Of a stretch of DNA of 64,000 nucleotides, positions 22,116-29,458 are shown in pieces (positions within the stretch are counted from its first letter, which is position 1; every line of letters begins with the position of its first letter). The translations under genes and the position numbers were made by a program. Under the pieces are notes generated by a model. It searched no databases. It saw nothing but the letters and a program-made list of their open reading frames with translations, and was not told where the DNA came from. The stretch comes from Microbacterium sp. USTB-Y. Lineage in GTDB: Bacteria; Actinomycetota; Actinomycetes; Actinomycetales; Microbacteriaceae. The DNA lies in the NCBI RefSeq assembly GCF_023703415.1, contig NZ_JAGMTU010000001.1:434001-498000 (forward strand), written 5' to 3'.

Positions 22116-23851
22116 CGGAACACCCTCCGCATCCACATCGCGAGGCCCTCGACCACGAGCACCGTGGCGAGGATCATCAGCACGATCGCCGTGACCACCT
22201 CATAGCGCGAGCCCTGGCCGGCGTTCAGCAGGTAGTAGCCCACGCCGCCGCCGCCGACGATGCCGAGGATCGTCGCCGCGCGGATGTTGGTGTCGAGCAT
22301 GTAGAAGCTGTGCCCGATGAGCGCGCGGGTGCCCTGCGGCACGGTCGCGGCCGTGTAGGTCTGGAGCCGCGTCGCGCCGACGGCGCGGAGGGCCCGCTCG
22401 GGTCCCCGGTCGACCTCCTCGAACGAGTCCGCCACGAGCTTCCCGAGCAGCCCGATGCCGCCGATCGCGAGGGCCACGATGCCCGCCGTGGGGCCGAGGC
22501 CGGTGACGACGATGAGCACGATCGCGAGGATGAGCTCCGGGATCCCGCGGATGCCGACGAGCAGGAACCGGGCGATGCCACGCACCGTGCCGTTCGGGGC
22601 GACGTTGCGCGCCGCGAAGGATCCGAGCAGCAGCGAGGGCAGCAGGGTCAGCACGGTGGCGGCGAGCGCGATCGCGATCGTGTCGCGCATGGCGCCGAGC
22701 ATGACGGCGGTGTCGTAGTTGCCGAAGTCGGGCGGCCAGAACTTCGCCGCGGTCTCGGGGATCCTCGCCCACACCGTGATGAGATCGCTCCACTGGATCC
22801 GGCACACGAGGAGGCTGCCGATCACGATCGCGACGGCGATCCCGCCGGCGATCGCGTTGCGGCGGCGCTCGCGGGTCCAGGGGCGCCGCACGGCGGTCTC
22901 CGGCGTCGCCGCCCAGGCCGGCTTCGCAGCGGGGACCGTGGCGCTCACGGCACCGGCGCGCCGGCCCAGACGCGGATGCAGGATCCGGTCGATCCACGAG
23001 CGCGTCTGCGCGGTCTCGCCGAGCATCGCCCCGCGCACGGCGCTGGAGACGATCTCCATGACGACGCAGAGCACGAAGATCACGAGGGCGATCCCGAGAC
23101 CGCGTCCGTAGTTGAGCGCCTTGAACGCGTAGGACATCTCCAGGCCCAGGCCCGCGACGCCGACGTAGCCGAGGACGACGCTGCCGCGCAGGTTGATGTC
23201 GTTGCGGTGCAGGACGGTCGCGACCCAGCTGGGCAGCACCTGCGGGAGGACGCCCGCGGTGAACTGCTGCAGCTTCGTGCCCCCGGCTGCGCGGATCGCA
23301 AGGCGCGGCCCCTCGTCGATCTGCTCGATGGCGTCGGCGAACATCTTCGAGATCATGCCGATCGAGTGGATCCCGATCGCGAGGATGCCGGGGAGGGTCC
23401 CCAGCGAGAACATCAGCACGAACGCCATGGCCAGCACGACGTCGGGGATCGAGCGGGTGAGCACGCCGATGAAGCGGGCGATGCCGCGCCAGACCGGTCC
23501 GGGCGTGGTGTTCGCCGCGGCGAGGTAGGCGATCGGCACCGAGAGCGCGGCGGCGACGAGCGTGCCGACCAGCACCAGCCCGACCGTGAGTGCGATCAGC
23601 CAGAGCAGGTCGAGGGGCGCAGGGAAGGTCAGGGCTCCCACGCGGGTCATGAAGCGCTGCGCGTTGCCCCAGCTCGACAGGACGCCGGAGAGCGAGAAGC
23701 CGCTCTGCACGAGCGAGGCGACGCCGAGCCCGGCGAGCACGACGAGCGTGAGCGATGCGGCGATGCGCTCCGGGGAGATCCGGGGCCGCGGCGCCCGGGA
23801 CAGCAGGCCGCCGACGTAGCCCTCGCGGCGCGGGGAGGCGACCGCGGTCAT
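22112..23851 (-). CDS. phnE: Phosphonate ABC transporter permease, two fused PhnE domains
   Basis: A 579-residue membrane protein with two complete PhnE-type permease halves in tandem. Each half carries an EAA-like loop contacting PhnC: IDEGPRLAIRAAGGTKLQ (~195) and VDRGPERALRAVGATRLQ (~485). Each half has about six helices, joined by a charged linker (~300-335). Many bacteria encode two separate PhnE proteins or a homodimer; this fusion fixes 1:1 stoichiometry. It overlaps phnC by ATGA upstream and the oxidoreductase gene by ATGA downstream, so translation is coupled. Confidence 0.92.
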   Translation of the reverse strand: MTAVASPRREGYVGGLLSRAPRPRISPERIAASLTLVVLAGLGVASLVQSGFSLSGVLSSWGNAQRFMTRVGALTFPAPLDLLWLIALTVGLVLVGTLVAAALSVPIAYLAAANTTPGPVWRGIARFIGVLTRSIPDVVLAMAFVLMFSLGTLPGILAIGIHSIGMISKMFADAIEQIDEGPRLAIRAAGGTKLQQFTAGVLPQVLPSWVATVLHRNDINLRGSVVLGYVGVAGLGLEMSYAFKALNYGRGLGIALVIFVLCVVMEIVSSAVRGAMLGETAQTRSWIDRILHPRLGRRAGAVSATVPAAKPAWAATPETAVRRPWTRERRRNAIAGGIAVAIVIGSLLVCRIQWSDLITVWARIPETAAKFWPPDFGNYDTAVMLGAMRDTIAIALAATVLTLLPSLLLGSFAARNVAPNGTVRGIARFLLVGIRGIPELILAIVLIVVTGLGPTAGIVALAIGGIGLLGKLVADSFEEVDRGPERALRAVGATRLQTYTAATVPQGTRALIGHSFYMLDTNIRAATILGIVGGGGVGYYLLNAGQGSRYEVVTAIVLMILATVLVVEGLAMWMRRVFR

Positions 23852-24729
23852 GCCTGCGCCCCGGCGGCGGCCGACCCCACGGCCGCCGCGCCTGTCGCCG
23901 CGTCGGCGGGCGTCGCGATGCCCTGCGCGATGAGCTCTGTGGTCACGGCGGTGAGGTCGGCCGTGGTGGTGGCGACCCGGCCGTAGATCTCCATGACCTC
24001 GGCCTTGCTGAGGCCGGTGGTGGAGGTGTTCAGGACGACCTCGCCGTGGCGCAGCCCGACGATGCGGTCCGCCCAGCTGATCGCGAGGTCGACCTGGTGC
24101 AGGCTGCACACCACGGTGAGGCCCTGGTCCGCGGCGATCTCGCGGATGAGCGCCATGACCTGGTCGCTCGACTCCGGGTCGAGCGAGGCGACGGGCTCGT
24201 CGGCGAGCAGGATCTCGGGGCGCTGCATGAGCGCGCGGGCGATCGCGACGCGCTGCTGCTGGCCGCCGGAGAGGGTGTCGCTGCGCTGGTAGGCGCGCTC
24301 CAGCAGGCCCACCCGCTCGAGGTGGCCGAGGGCGCGCAGCTTCGCATCCCTGGAATAGCCCCAGAGCCCGAGGCGCGGACCGCGCACGGACGAGAGGGAT
24401 CCGGTCAGCACGTTCTCCAGCACGGTCAGCGAGGGCACCAGCTCGAACTGCTGGAAGATGAAGCCGACCCGGCTGCGGAGGCCGCGCAGCGCCTTCCCCT
24501 TCAGCGTCGGGACGGCCGATCCGAGCACCTCGACGGTGCCGGAGGTCGGGGTCTCGAGGCCGTCGAGGTGGCGCAGCAGCGTCGACTTGCCGGATCCGGA
24601 CAGACCGAGGAGCACGACGATCTCGCCGCGCGCGACCTCCAGGTCGGCGCCCGTGAGGGCGGTGGTGGCGCCGAACCGCTTGGTGACGCCGGAGAGGCGG
24701 ATGACCGGCTCCGTGGTTGCCGTGCTCAT
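23848..24729 (-). CDS. phnC: Phosphonate ABC transporter ATP-binding protein
   Basis: A 293-residue ABC ATPase of the PhnC family: Walker A GLSGSGKST (~42), Q-loop FIFQQFELV, signature LSGGQQQR, Walker B ILLADEP, and the H-loop CSLHQVDLA, where PhnC proteins characteristically have SLHQV. A C-terminal extension of ~45 Ala/Thr-rich residues is unusual. It energises the adjacent fused permease with PhnD as binding protein. A 178-nt gap containing a nested palindrome separates it from phnD, whereas all later joints of the operon are overlaps or 1 nt; reduced expression relative to phnD is plausible. Confidence 0.94.
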   Translation of the reverse strand: MSTATTEPVIRLSGVTKRFGATTALTGADLEVARGEIVVLLGLSGSGKSTLLRHLDGLETPTSGTVEVLGSAVPTLKGKALRGLRSRVGFIFQQFELVPSLTVLENVLTGSLSSVRGPRLGLWGYSRDAKLRALGHLERVGLLERAYQRSDTLSGGQQQRVAIARALMQRPEILLADEPVASLDPESSDQVMALIREIAADQGLTVVCSLHQVDLAISWADRIVGLRHGEVVLNTSTTGLSKAEVMEIYGRVATTTADLTAVTTELIAQGIATPADAATGAAAVGSAAAGAQA

Positions 24730-24753
24730 GATGTTGCGCTCCTGGGTGTGTAC

Positions 24754-24884
24754 GGGGTCGTCGAGCGAGGACGCGGGAACGGCGACCGAGACGGAACGCG
24801 GTGCTCTCGCATCCGACCGCGTTCCGTCTCGCGAAGACCTGCACCGAACGAGCAGCGCGAGTCGACGTGTCGCTCGACGACCCC
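24754..24884. repeat. Nested palindromic repeat element, copy 1
   Basis: The outer arms GGGGTCGTCGAGCGA (24754-24768) and TCGCTCGACGACCCC (24870-24884) are perfect. The inner arms CGAGACGGAACGCGGT (24787-24802) and 24816-24831 are also perfect around a 13-nt loop. It lies between phnD and phnC inside the operon. Related copies are at 36225-36330 and 57662-57772. Confidence 0.88.
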
Positions 24885-24907
24885 GTTCGGGGGCGTGATC
24901 GGTCAGA

Positions 24908-25834
24908 TCACTTCTTGCACTGGTCGGCCTTGGTCTTGTCGCAGATGTCGCGGATGATGTCGTAGTACTTGTCGTCGACCGGCTTGGTCGCGTAGAAGGT
25001 GGCCTTGAAGGCGTCGCTGTCCGCGCCCTTGATGCCGGCCTTGACGATGTCGTCGATGGTGACCTCCTTGAGGGCGGTCACGACCTTGTCGGCGGTCTCC
25101 TTCGGCAGCGCCGAGCTGTAGACCAGCGGAGCACCGGGGACCATCGTCTTGTCGACGACGGTGACCTTGTCGCTCTTGGCGACCTCGGAGTCCTCGGCGA
25201 AGCCCGCCTCGCACTCCGTGCCCTCGCCGACCTTCTGCACGCTGACGTCGTGCTTGCCTGCGAAGACCGGGGTGACGTCCGTCTTGGGGTCGATGCCGTC
25301 CTTGAGCAGGTTGTAGCTCGGGAACAGGTAGCCCGAGGTCGAGGACGGGTCGACGAAGCAGACCTTCTTGCCCTTGAAGTCCTTGATGGAGGTGATCGAG
25401 GAGCCCTTCGGCACGATCGCCTCGGAGTAGTAGCCCGGCTCCTGCCCCTGCTTGGTGACGATCGAGGAGATCGGGGTGAGCTTCGCGCCGGCGTTGGTGG
25501 CCGTGATGTAGGTGAAGCCGGAGAAGGAGGCGACGTCGACCTTGCCGGCGACGGCCGCCTCGATGAGCGCCGCGTAGTCGGTGGACTCGTGGTACTCGAC
25601 CTTCTTGCCGGTCTCCTTGGCGATGTAGTCCATGAGGGGCTGGTAGTTGGTCTGGGTGTCGACCGAGTCGGGCACGACGCCGAAGACGAGGGTGTTCGCG
25701 TCGACGGCGTAGCCGCCGTTCGCGGCAGCGGGCGCGTCGGTGCCGGTGGCGGCGCCGGCGGCGCCGGAGCATGCGGCGAGGCCGAGGGCGAGCACGGCGG
25801 CGCCGGCTGCGACGGTGAGAGCGCGAAGCTTCAT
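24908..25834 (-). CDS. phnD: Phosphonate ABC transporter substrate-binding lipoprotein
   Basis: A 308-residue PhnD-type binding lipoprotein. The signal peptide MKLRALTVAAGAAVLALGLAAC ends in the lipobox LAAC, so it is anchored to the outer face of the membrane. The mature part has the phosphonate-binding family pattern LVFGVVPDS...YQPLMDYIAKETGKKVEY, VDVASFSGFTYI and VCFVDPSSTSGYLFP. The chosen ATG has AAAGG upstream; in-frame upstream starts would put the signal peptide out of place. It is the first gene of the phosphonate operon. Its promoter region carries both a PHO-box-like repeat and a palindrome over the -10. Confidence 0.93.
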   Translation of the reverse strand: MKLRALTVAAGAAVLALGLAACSGAAGAATGTDAPAAANGGYAVDANTLVFGVVPDSVDTQTNYQPLMDYIAKETGKKVEYHESTDYAALIEAAVAGKVDVASFSGFTYITATNAGAKLTPISSIVTKQGQEPGYYSEAIVPKGSSITSIKDFKGKKVCFVDPSSTSGYLFPSYNLLKDGIDPKTDVTPVFAGKHDVSVQKVGEGTECEAGFAEDSEVAKSDKVTVVDKTMVPGAPLVYSSALPKETADKVVTALKEVTIDDIVKAGIKGADSDAFKATFYATKPVDDKYYDIIRDICDKTKADQCKK

Positions 25835-25891
25835 GAGGACCTTTCGGGTTCTGGTGCGGAGGGGATCCTCGAAGACTCTCTCAAGCTCGCG

Positions 25892-25915
25892 GCCGAGATG
25901 TATACCTACCTCGGC
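25892..25915. promoter_or_regulatory. Palindrome over the phnD -10: candidate GntR operator
   Basis: GCCGAG-N12-CTCGGC surrounds GTATAC. The minus-strand -10 candidate TATACA (25899-25904) is inside it. A repressor bound here, plausibly the divergent GntR/UTRA protein, would block phnD transcription. Confidence 0.5.
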
Positions 25916-25918
25916 ACT

Positions 25919-25951
25919 GTTCCTCGACTGTTCACCCGCGATTCGCCTGCA
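25919..25951. promoter_or_regulatory. PHO-box-like 11-nt direct repeats at the phnD/gntR promoters
   Basis: Three consecutive 11-nt units are GTTCCTCGACT, GTTCACCCGCG and ATTCGCCTGCA. The Streptomyces PhoP box is built of 11-nt units starting GTTCA. The block covers the expected -35 of phnD (25922-25927), which lacks a -35 consensus, as expected for an activated promoter. The repeat is oriented towards gntR. Confidence 0.55.
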
Positions 25952-25994
25952 TGAACACTGCTGGAACGAGGGTGCGCTCACCGAGGCGACGAAG

Positions 25995-26000
25995 TAGTAT
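25995..26000 (+). promoter_or_regulatory. -10 box TAGTAT, leaderless geometry (gntR)
   Basis: TAGTAT is followed by GCCTAT and then the GTG start of the GntR-family gene, exactly 6 nt. Confidence 0.65.
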
Positions 26001-26006
26001 GCCTAT

Positions 26007-26753
26007 GTGCCCGAGGTTGTCTACACCCAGATCGCCGACGACCTGCGCGCCCGGATCGCCTCCGGCCGCCTCCGCCCCGGCGACGCGGTGCCGACGGAAG
26101 CGGAGCTCGCCGAGCGCTGGAGCACCTCGCGGGGCCCGATCCGCAACGCGCTGGCCGCGCTCCGCGCCGAGGGGCTCATCGAAACCGCGCGCGGAAGGCC
26201 CGCGCGCGTCGTGGAGCGCAAGGCGACCCAGGCCGTGGACGTGTCGGTGCCGTTCACGCGCTGGGCCCGCGAGCTCGGCGCCCGCCCGGGCGCCCGCACC
26301 CAGGAGCTGAGCCTGCGCCGAGCCGGACCCGAGAAGGCTCAGGCCCTCGGGGTGGATCCCGATGACACCATCGTGAGCGTCGTGCGGCTGCGCTTCCTCG
26401 ACGACCGCCCCACGATGCTCGAGCGGCTCTTCTACACGGAAGAGGTCGGCCGCCTGCTGTTCAGCGTCGACACCGATGCGATCTCGATCACCGAATTCCT
26501 GGCATCGCAGGGCCACCCGATCGTGGGCCTGCAGCACGAGATCGACGCCGTCGCCGCGGACGAGCAGGATGCGGCGCTGCTGGAGGTCGTTCCTGGCGCC
26601 CCGATCCTGCGCCTCAGCCGCACCTCGCGCGACGCCGACGGGCGCATCTTCGAGGCCAGCGAGGACCGCTATCTCTCCCGCATCGTGCGGTTCACGGTCT
26701 CCGGATCCGGCATCTCCTCCGACGGGCAGTACCTGCGCGCCGTGGGCGGCTGA
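26007..26753 (+). CDS. GntR-family regulator with UTRA domain
   Basis: A 248-residue HutC/FarR-type GntR regulator. An N-terminal winged helix (~5-70: YTQIADDLRARIASGRLRPG, then AELAERWSTSRGPIRNALAALRAEGLIETARGR) is followed by a UTRA ligand domain (~85-240). It is divergent from the phosphonate operon, so it is most simply the local repressor responding to a phosphonate or a catabolite such as the aldehyde. The GTG start is fixed by the -10 box 6 nt upstream; the overlapping ATG two bases earlier is out of frame. Confidence 0.9.
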   Translation: MPEVVYTQIADDLRARIASGRLRPGDAVPTEAELAERWSTSRGPIRNALAALRAEGLIETARGRPARVVERKATQAVDVSVPFTRWARELGARPGARTQELSLRRAGPEKAQALGVDPDDTIVSVVRLRFLDDRPTMLERLFYTEEVGRLLFSVDTDAISITEFLASQGHPIVGLQHEIDAVAADEQDAALLEVVPGAPILRLSRTSRDADGRIFEASEDRYLSRIVRFTVSGSGISSDGQYLRAVGG

Positions 26754-26810
26754 GCCGTCCGCCGCGGGCCCGCGCACCCCTGACGACCCCCGGGTCCCGG
26801 GGCAGCGCGC

Positions 26811-27707
26811 TCACACCGCCAGCAGCGCGATCCCGGCCACGACGATCGCCGCGGCCCCCACCCGCCAGGCCGGGCGCCCCTCGCGCAGCACGAACGCCCC
26901 GAACAGGCTCACCAGCACCACGCTCACCTCGCGCAGCGGCGCGACGAGCGCCACGGGAGCGATGCGGATCGCCTGCAGCACGAGGATGTACGAGAGCGGC
27001 GAGAGGATCCCGAAGGCCAGGATCCGGCGCCATTCGAGGCGTCCGAACGCGGCGAGCGCCGCCCAGCGCCCGCGCACCGCGAACGAGTAGAACGGGATCT
27101 GCATCGCGGCGGTGCCGACCATGAACGCGACAGGCGAGAGGCCGTGCGCCCGCACCACGAAGGCGTCCCAGATCGTGTAGACGGCGATCGTGACTCCGGT
27201 GAGGAGGCCGAAGAGCAGCCCCGGGTCGATGCGGCGTCGTCCGGGTGCCGGCAGCGGATCCGGGATCGCCGGGGCCGGAGAGCCCGCCCGGTCCACGAAG
27301 CCAATAGCCACGATCCCGATGATCACGACCGCGACGCCGACGAGGGCGACCGGCGCGGGCCGCTCGCCGAACAGGGTCATCGCGATGATGACCGAGAGGA
27401 ACGGCCCCGTCCCGCGCGCCGTCGCGTACACGGTCGAGAGGTTGCCGACGCGGTAGCCGTGCTGCAGCACGACCATGTAGGTCACGTGCAGCACGCTCGA
27501 GACCAGCACGCCCAGCACGAAGCCGCCGACGTCCCCCGTGCCGATGCCGCCGGTGAACGGCACGACGCCGATCCAGACGAGCGTGCTGGAGACGGCGCCC
27601 CACCACAGGAACGGGTAGCCGGCGCGGCTGACGCCGTGCGCGAGCACGTTCCAGCCCGCGTGAGCGATGGCGGCGGAGAAGACGAGGACGAGAGCGACGA
27701 GCGACAT
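26811..27707 (-). CDS. EamA/DMT-family transporter under riboswitch control
   Basis: A 298-residue protein with about ten membrane helices in two EamA repeats (residues ~2-140 and ~160-298), ending in an uncharged helix. The ATG (MSLVALVLVFSAAIAHAGWN) has GAAGG upstream. Its 5' leader of ~150 nt folds as a ykkC-family riboswitch, so the transporter probably exports or imports the riboswitch ligand: guanidine if the leader is guanidine-I type. Most known guanidine-I-controlled exporters are small SMR proteins, so an EamA protein in that position is noteworthy. It is convergent with gntR and appears monocistronic. Confidence 0.87.
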   Translation of the reverse strand: MSLVALVLVFSAAIAHAGWNVLAHGVSRAGYPFLWWGAVSSTLVWIGVVPFTGGIGTGDVGGFVLGVLVSSVLHVTYMVVLQHGYRVGNLSTVYATARGTGPFLSVIIAMTLFGERPAPVALVGVAVVIIGIVAIGFVDRAGSPAPAIPDPLPAPGRRRIDPGLLFGLLTGVTIAVYTIWDAFVVRAHGLSPVAFMVGTAAMQIPFYSFAVRGRWAALAAFGRLEWRRILAFGILSPLSYILVLQAIRIAPVALVAPLREVSVVLVSLFGAFVLREGRPAWRVGAAAIVVAGIALLAV

Positions 27708-27742
27708 GGGAACCTTCGGTCCGGCGCGGGCGCGACGGACGT

Positions 27743-27840
27743 GGTTCCTCCAGGCTTTTGTCCGTTCAGATGACGTCGGGCCCACGAAGGCCCGACGTGG
27801 CGCCGCTCGGACCAGTCGGGCGGACCCCGGAACCCTAGGC
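27743..27840 (-). ncRNA. ykkC-family riboswitch (guanidine-I or a subtype)
   Basis: Reading the minus strand: CCTAGGGTTCCG, then GACTGGTCCGAGCGG, then CCACG leading into a hairpin (10-bp arms ACGTCGGGCC and GGCCCGACGT), then GGACAAAAGCC and TGGAGGAACC. These are the conserved blocks of ykkC RNAs in the right order. P1 pairs GGTTCC (27829-27834) with GGAACC (27743-27748). The 3' block reads GCCTGGAGGA rather than the GCCCGGGAGA I recall for guanidine-I, so a ppGpp/PRPP-type subtype is not excluded. Confidence 0.85.
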
Positions 27841-27853
27841 GCTGTCACGGGAC

Positions 27854-27883
27854 AGCCTAGCGACGCCCGCGCGACCCCGTGAA
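27854..27883 (-). promoter_or_regulatory. Promoter of the riboswitch-transporter transcript
   Basis: On the minus strand TTCACG (27878-27883) and TAGGCT (27854-27859) are spaced 18 bp, putting the transcription start a few bases before the aptamer's first conserved nucleotides. Confidence 0.5.
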
Positions 27884-27968
27884 CCCGCGATTCGATCCGT
27901 CATACGGATGTGCGAAACCGGTTGTCCACAGATCCCCTCTTCCCCTCTCCAGCATCGATGCTGCGTTC

Positions 27969-27974
27969 TAGGTT
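27969..27974 (+). promoter_or_regulatory. -10 box TAGGTT, leaderless geometry
   Basis: TAGGTT is followed by GGAAGC and the ATG of the DUF222/HNH gene, 6 nt. The GGAAGC spacer might also serve weakly as a ribosome site. Confidence 0.55.
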
Positions 27975-27980
27975 GGAAGC

Positions 27981-29279
27981 ATGGAACCCGCCCTCGACCA
28001 CACGCTTCGCCCTAGCGCGGCGCTGGTCGAGGAGTGCGCGCAGATCGACCGCGAGATCTCCCGGCTGCAGGCCAGGAAGGCGGAGAGACTGGCCGAACGG
28101 GTGCGGCTGCTCCTCGATGAGATCCGTCCGGGGCAGGACGGTTTCGAGCAGGCCGAACGATCCATGATCAGCGAGCTCTCCGCGGGGCTGCGCATCACCG
28201 CCTACGCCGCTGCGAAGCAGCTCGCCAATGCGCACACCCTGCAGGAGCGCCTCCCTGGCACGCGTGAAGCCCTCGCCGTCGGTGCGCTCACGCTGGCGCA
28301 CGCCGACGTGATCGTCGAGGCCGCGCGCGATCTCCCCGCCGGGGACGATGCCGTGGCGGCCGCCTACGAGACGGCGGTCGTCCCCTACGCCTCCGCGGAG
28401 ACCCGCGCGCGCACGAAGGCCTTCGCCGAGAGCGTCGTCGCCGCCCTCGCGCCCGCGACCGTGCAGGAGCAGCACGACCGCGCACAGGATCAGCGGCTCG
28501 TCACGGTGACCGACGAGGGCCGCGGACAGGCGAGCCTGCACGTCACGGGCCCCGCTGTGCTCATCCACTCCGCGTACGACCTGGTCACGCAGGAGGGCCA
28601 TGCGATCCTCCGCGCGGCGAAGCAGGACGGCGCGGACCCCGATCCGCTGGGCGACGCACGCACCCTGGATCAGGTGCGCTGCGACCGGATCCTGCTGCGC
28701 CTCCTCACCGGCCGCGTCGACCACGACGCCGACATCCTCGAGAGCATCCGCCCGACGGTGCAGGTCACCGTCAGCGCCGCCACCCTCGCGGGGATCGACG
28801 ACCGCCTCGCCGAGCTCGACGCCCACGGCCCGGCAGACGCCGACCTCGCGCGCGACCTCGCCGCGTCCGCCGCCTCCTGGCGACGACTGCACCTCGACGA
28901 CGCGGGGATGATCACCCGCACCACCGCCTATCAGCCGACCGCGGCGATGCGGCGCCATCTCCGCGCCCGAGATCGCACCTGCCGGTTCCCTGGCTGCCGC
29001 AGACCCGCGCGCAGGTGCGAGATCGATCACACCTACGACCACGCCCGCGGCGGCCCCACCGCGATCACCAACCTCGCGTGCCTCTGCGCCACCCACCATG
29101 CCCTCAAGCACCCGGACGTCGACGCGAGGTGGCGCTGGACCGCGCGCCAGCGCCGGGACGGGACCATCGTCTGGACGACCCCCGCCGGCGTCGAGTACTC
29201 GGACGCGCCGCCGCCGCGGGTCATGTTCGTGGCGCAGGACACGCCCGAAGAGGACTCCGCCCGCACGGCCGCCGCATGA
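27981..29279 (+). CDS. DUF222 / HNH endonuclease domain protein (13E12 repeat family)
   Basis: A 432-residue protein with a helical DUF222 region (~20-320, IDREISRLQARKAERLAERVRLL and repeated Ala/Glu-rich helices) and a C-terminal HNH nuclease motif (~330-380): CRFPGCRRPARRCEIDHTYD, then GGPTAITNLACLCATHHALKH. The two CxxC-type pairs and the His-Asn-His residues are intact. Such genes are multicopy in Microbacteriaceae and mycobacteria; the biological role is unsettled. It is not clearly linked to neighbours: a riboswitch-controlled transporter diverges upstream and the kynurenine operon follows after 179 nt. Confidence 0.88.
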   Translation: MEPALDHTLRPSAALVEECAQIDREISRLQARKAERLAERVRLLLDEIRPGQDGFEQAERSMISELSAGLRITAYAAAKQLANAHTLQERLPGTREALAVGALTLAHADVIVEAARDLPAGDDAVAAAYETAVVPYASAETRARTKAFAESVVAALAPATVQEQHDRAQDQRLVTVTDEGRGQASLHVTGPAVLIHSAYDLVTQEGHAILRAAKQDGADPDPLGDARTLDQVRCDRILLRLLTGRVDHDADILESIRPTVQVTVSAATLAGIDDRLAELDAHGPADADLARDLAASAASWRRLHLDDAGMITRTTAYQPTAAMRRHLRARDRTCRFPGCRRPARRCEIDHTYDHARGGPTAITNLACLCATHHALKHPDVDARWRWTARQRRDGTIVWTTPAGVEYSDAPPPRVMFVAQDTPEEDSARTAAA

Positions 29280-29404
29280 CCGCAGGCGGAGACAAGCGCG
29301 GGCGAGAACGAACACGGGCGGAGGTCCTCGCCTGCACACTCGCGCAGCCGATGGCACGTGCAGCGAGACGGATCAGGGGGCGGGGCGATGGCTCCGATCA
29401 CAGA

Positions 29405-29430
29405 CGCTTCCGAAGCGCCGATGAAATACT
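29405..29430 (+). promoter_or_regulatory. Candidate promoter/operator of the kynurenine operon
   Basis: A short dyad CGCTTC-C-GAAGCG (29405-29417) lies 7 nt upstream of AATACT (29425-29430), which could be a -10 box. The rest of the gap from 29280 shows no other feature. Confidence 0.3.
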
Positions 29431-29458
29431 GGAGACGTACACGACGAGGAGGTCGCCG

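Noticed and set aside
24754..24884. Insertion sequence or transposon
   Set aside because: No transposase gene or target-site duplication seen; the element is a short non-coding palindrome.
27922..27930. DnaA-box-like TTGTCCACA
   Set aside because: A single imperfect match without cluster, AT-rich unwinding region, dnaA or dnaN; not an origin.
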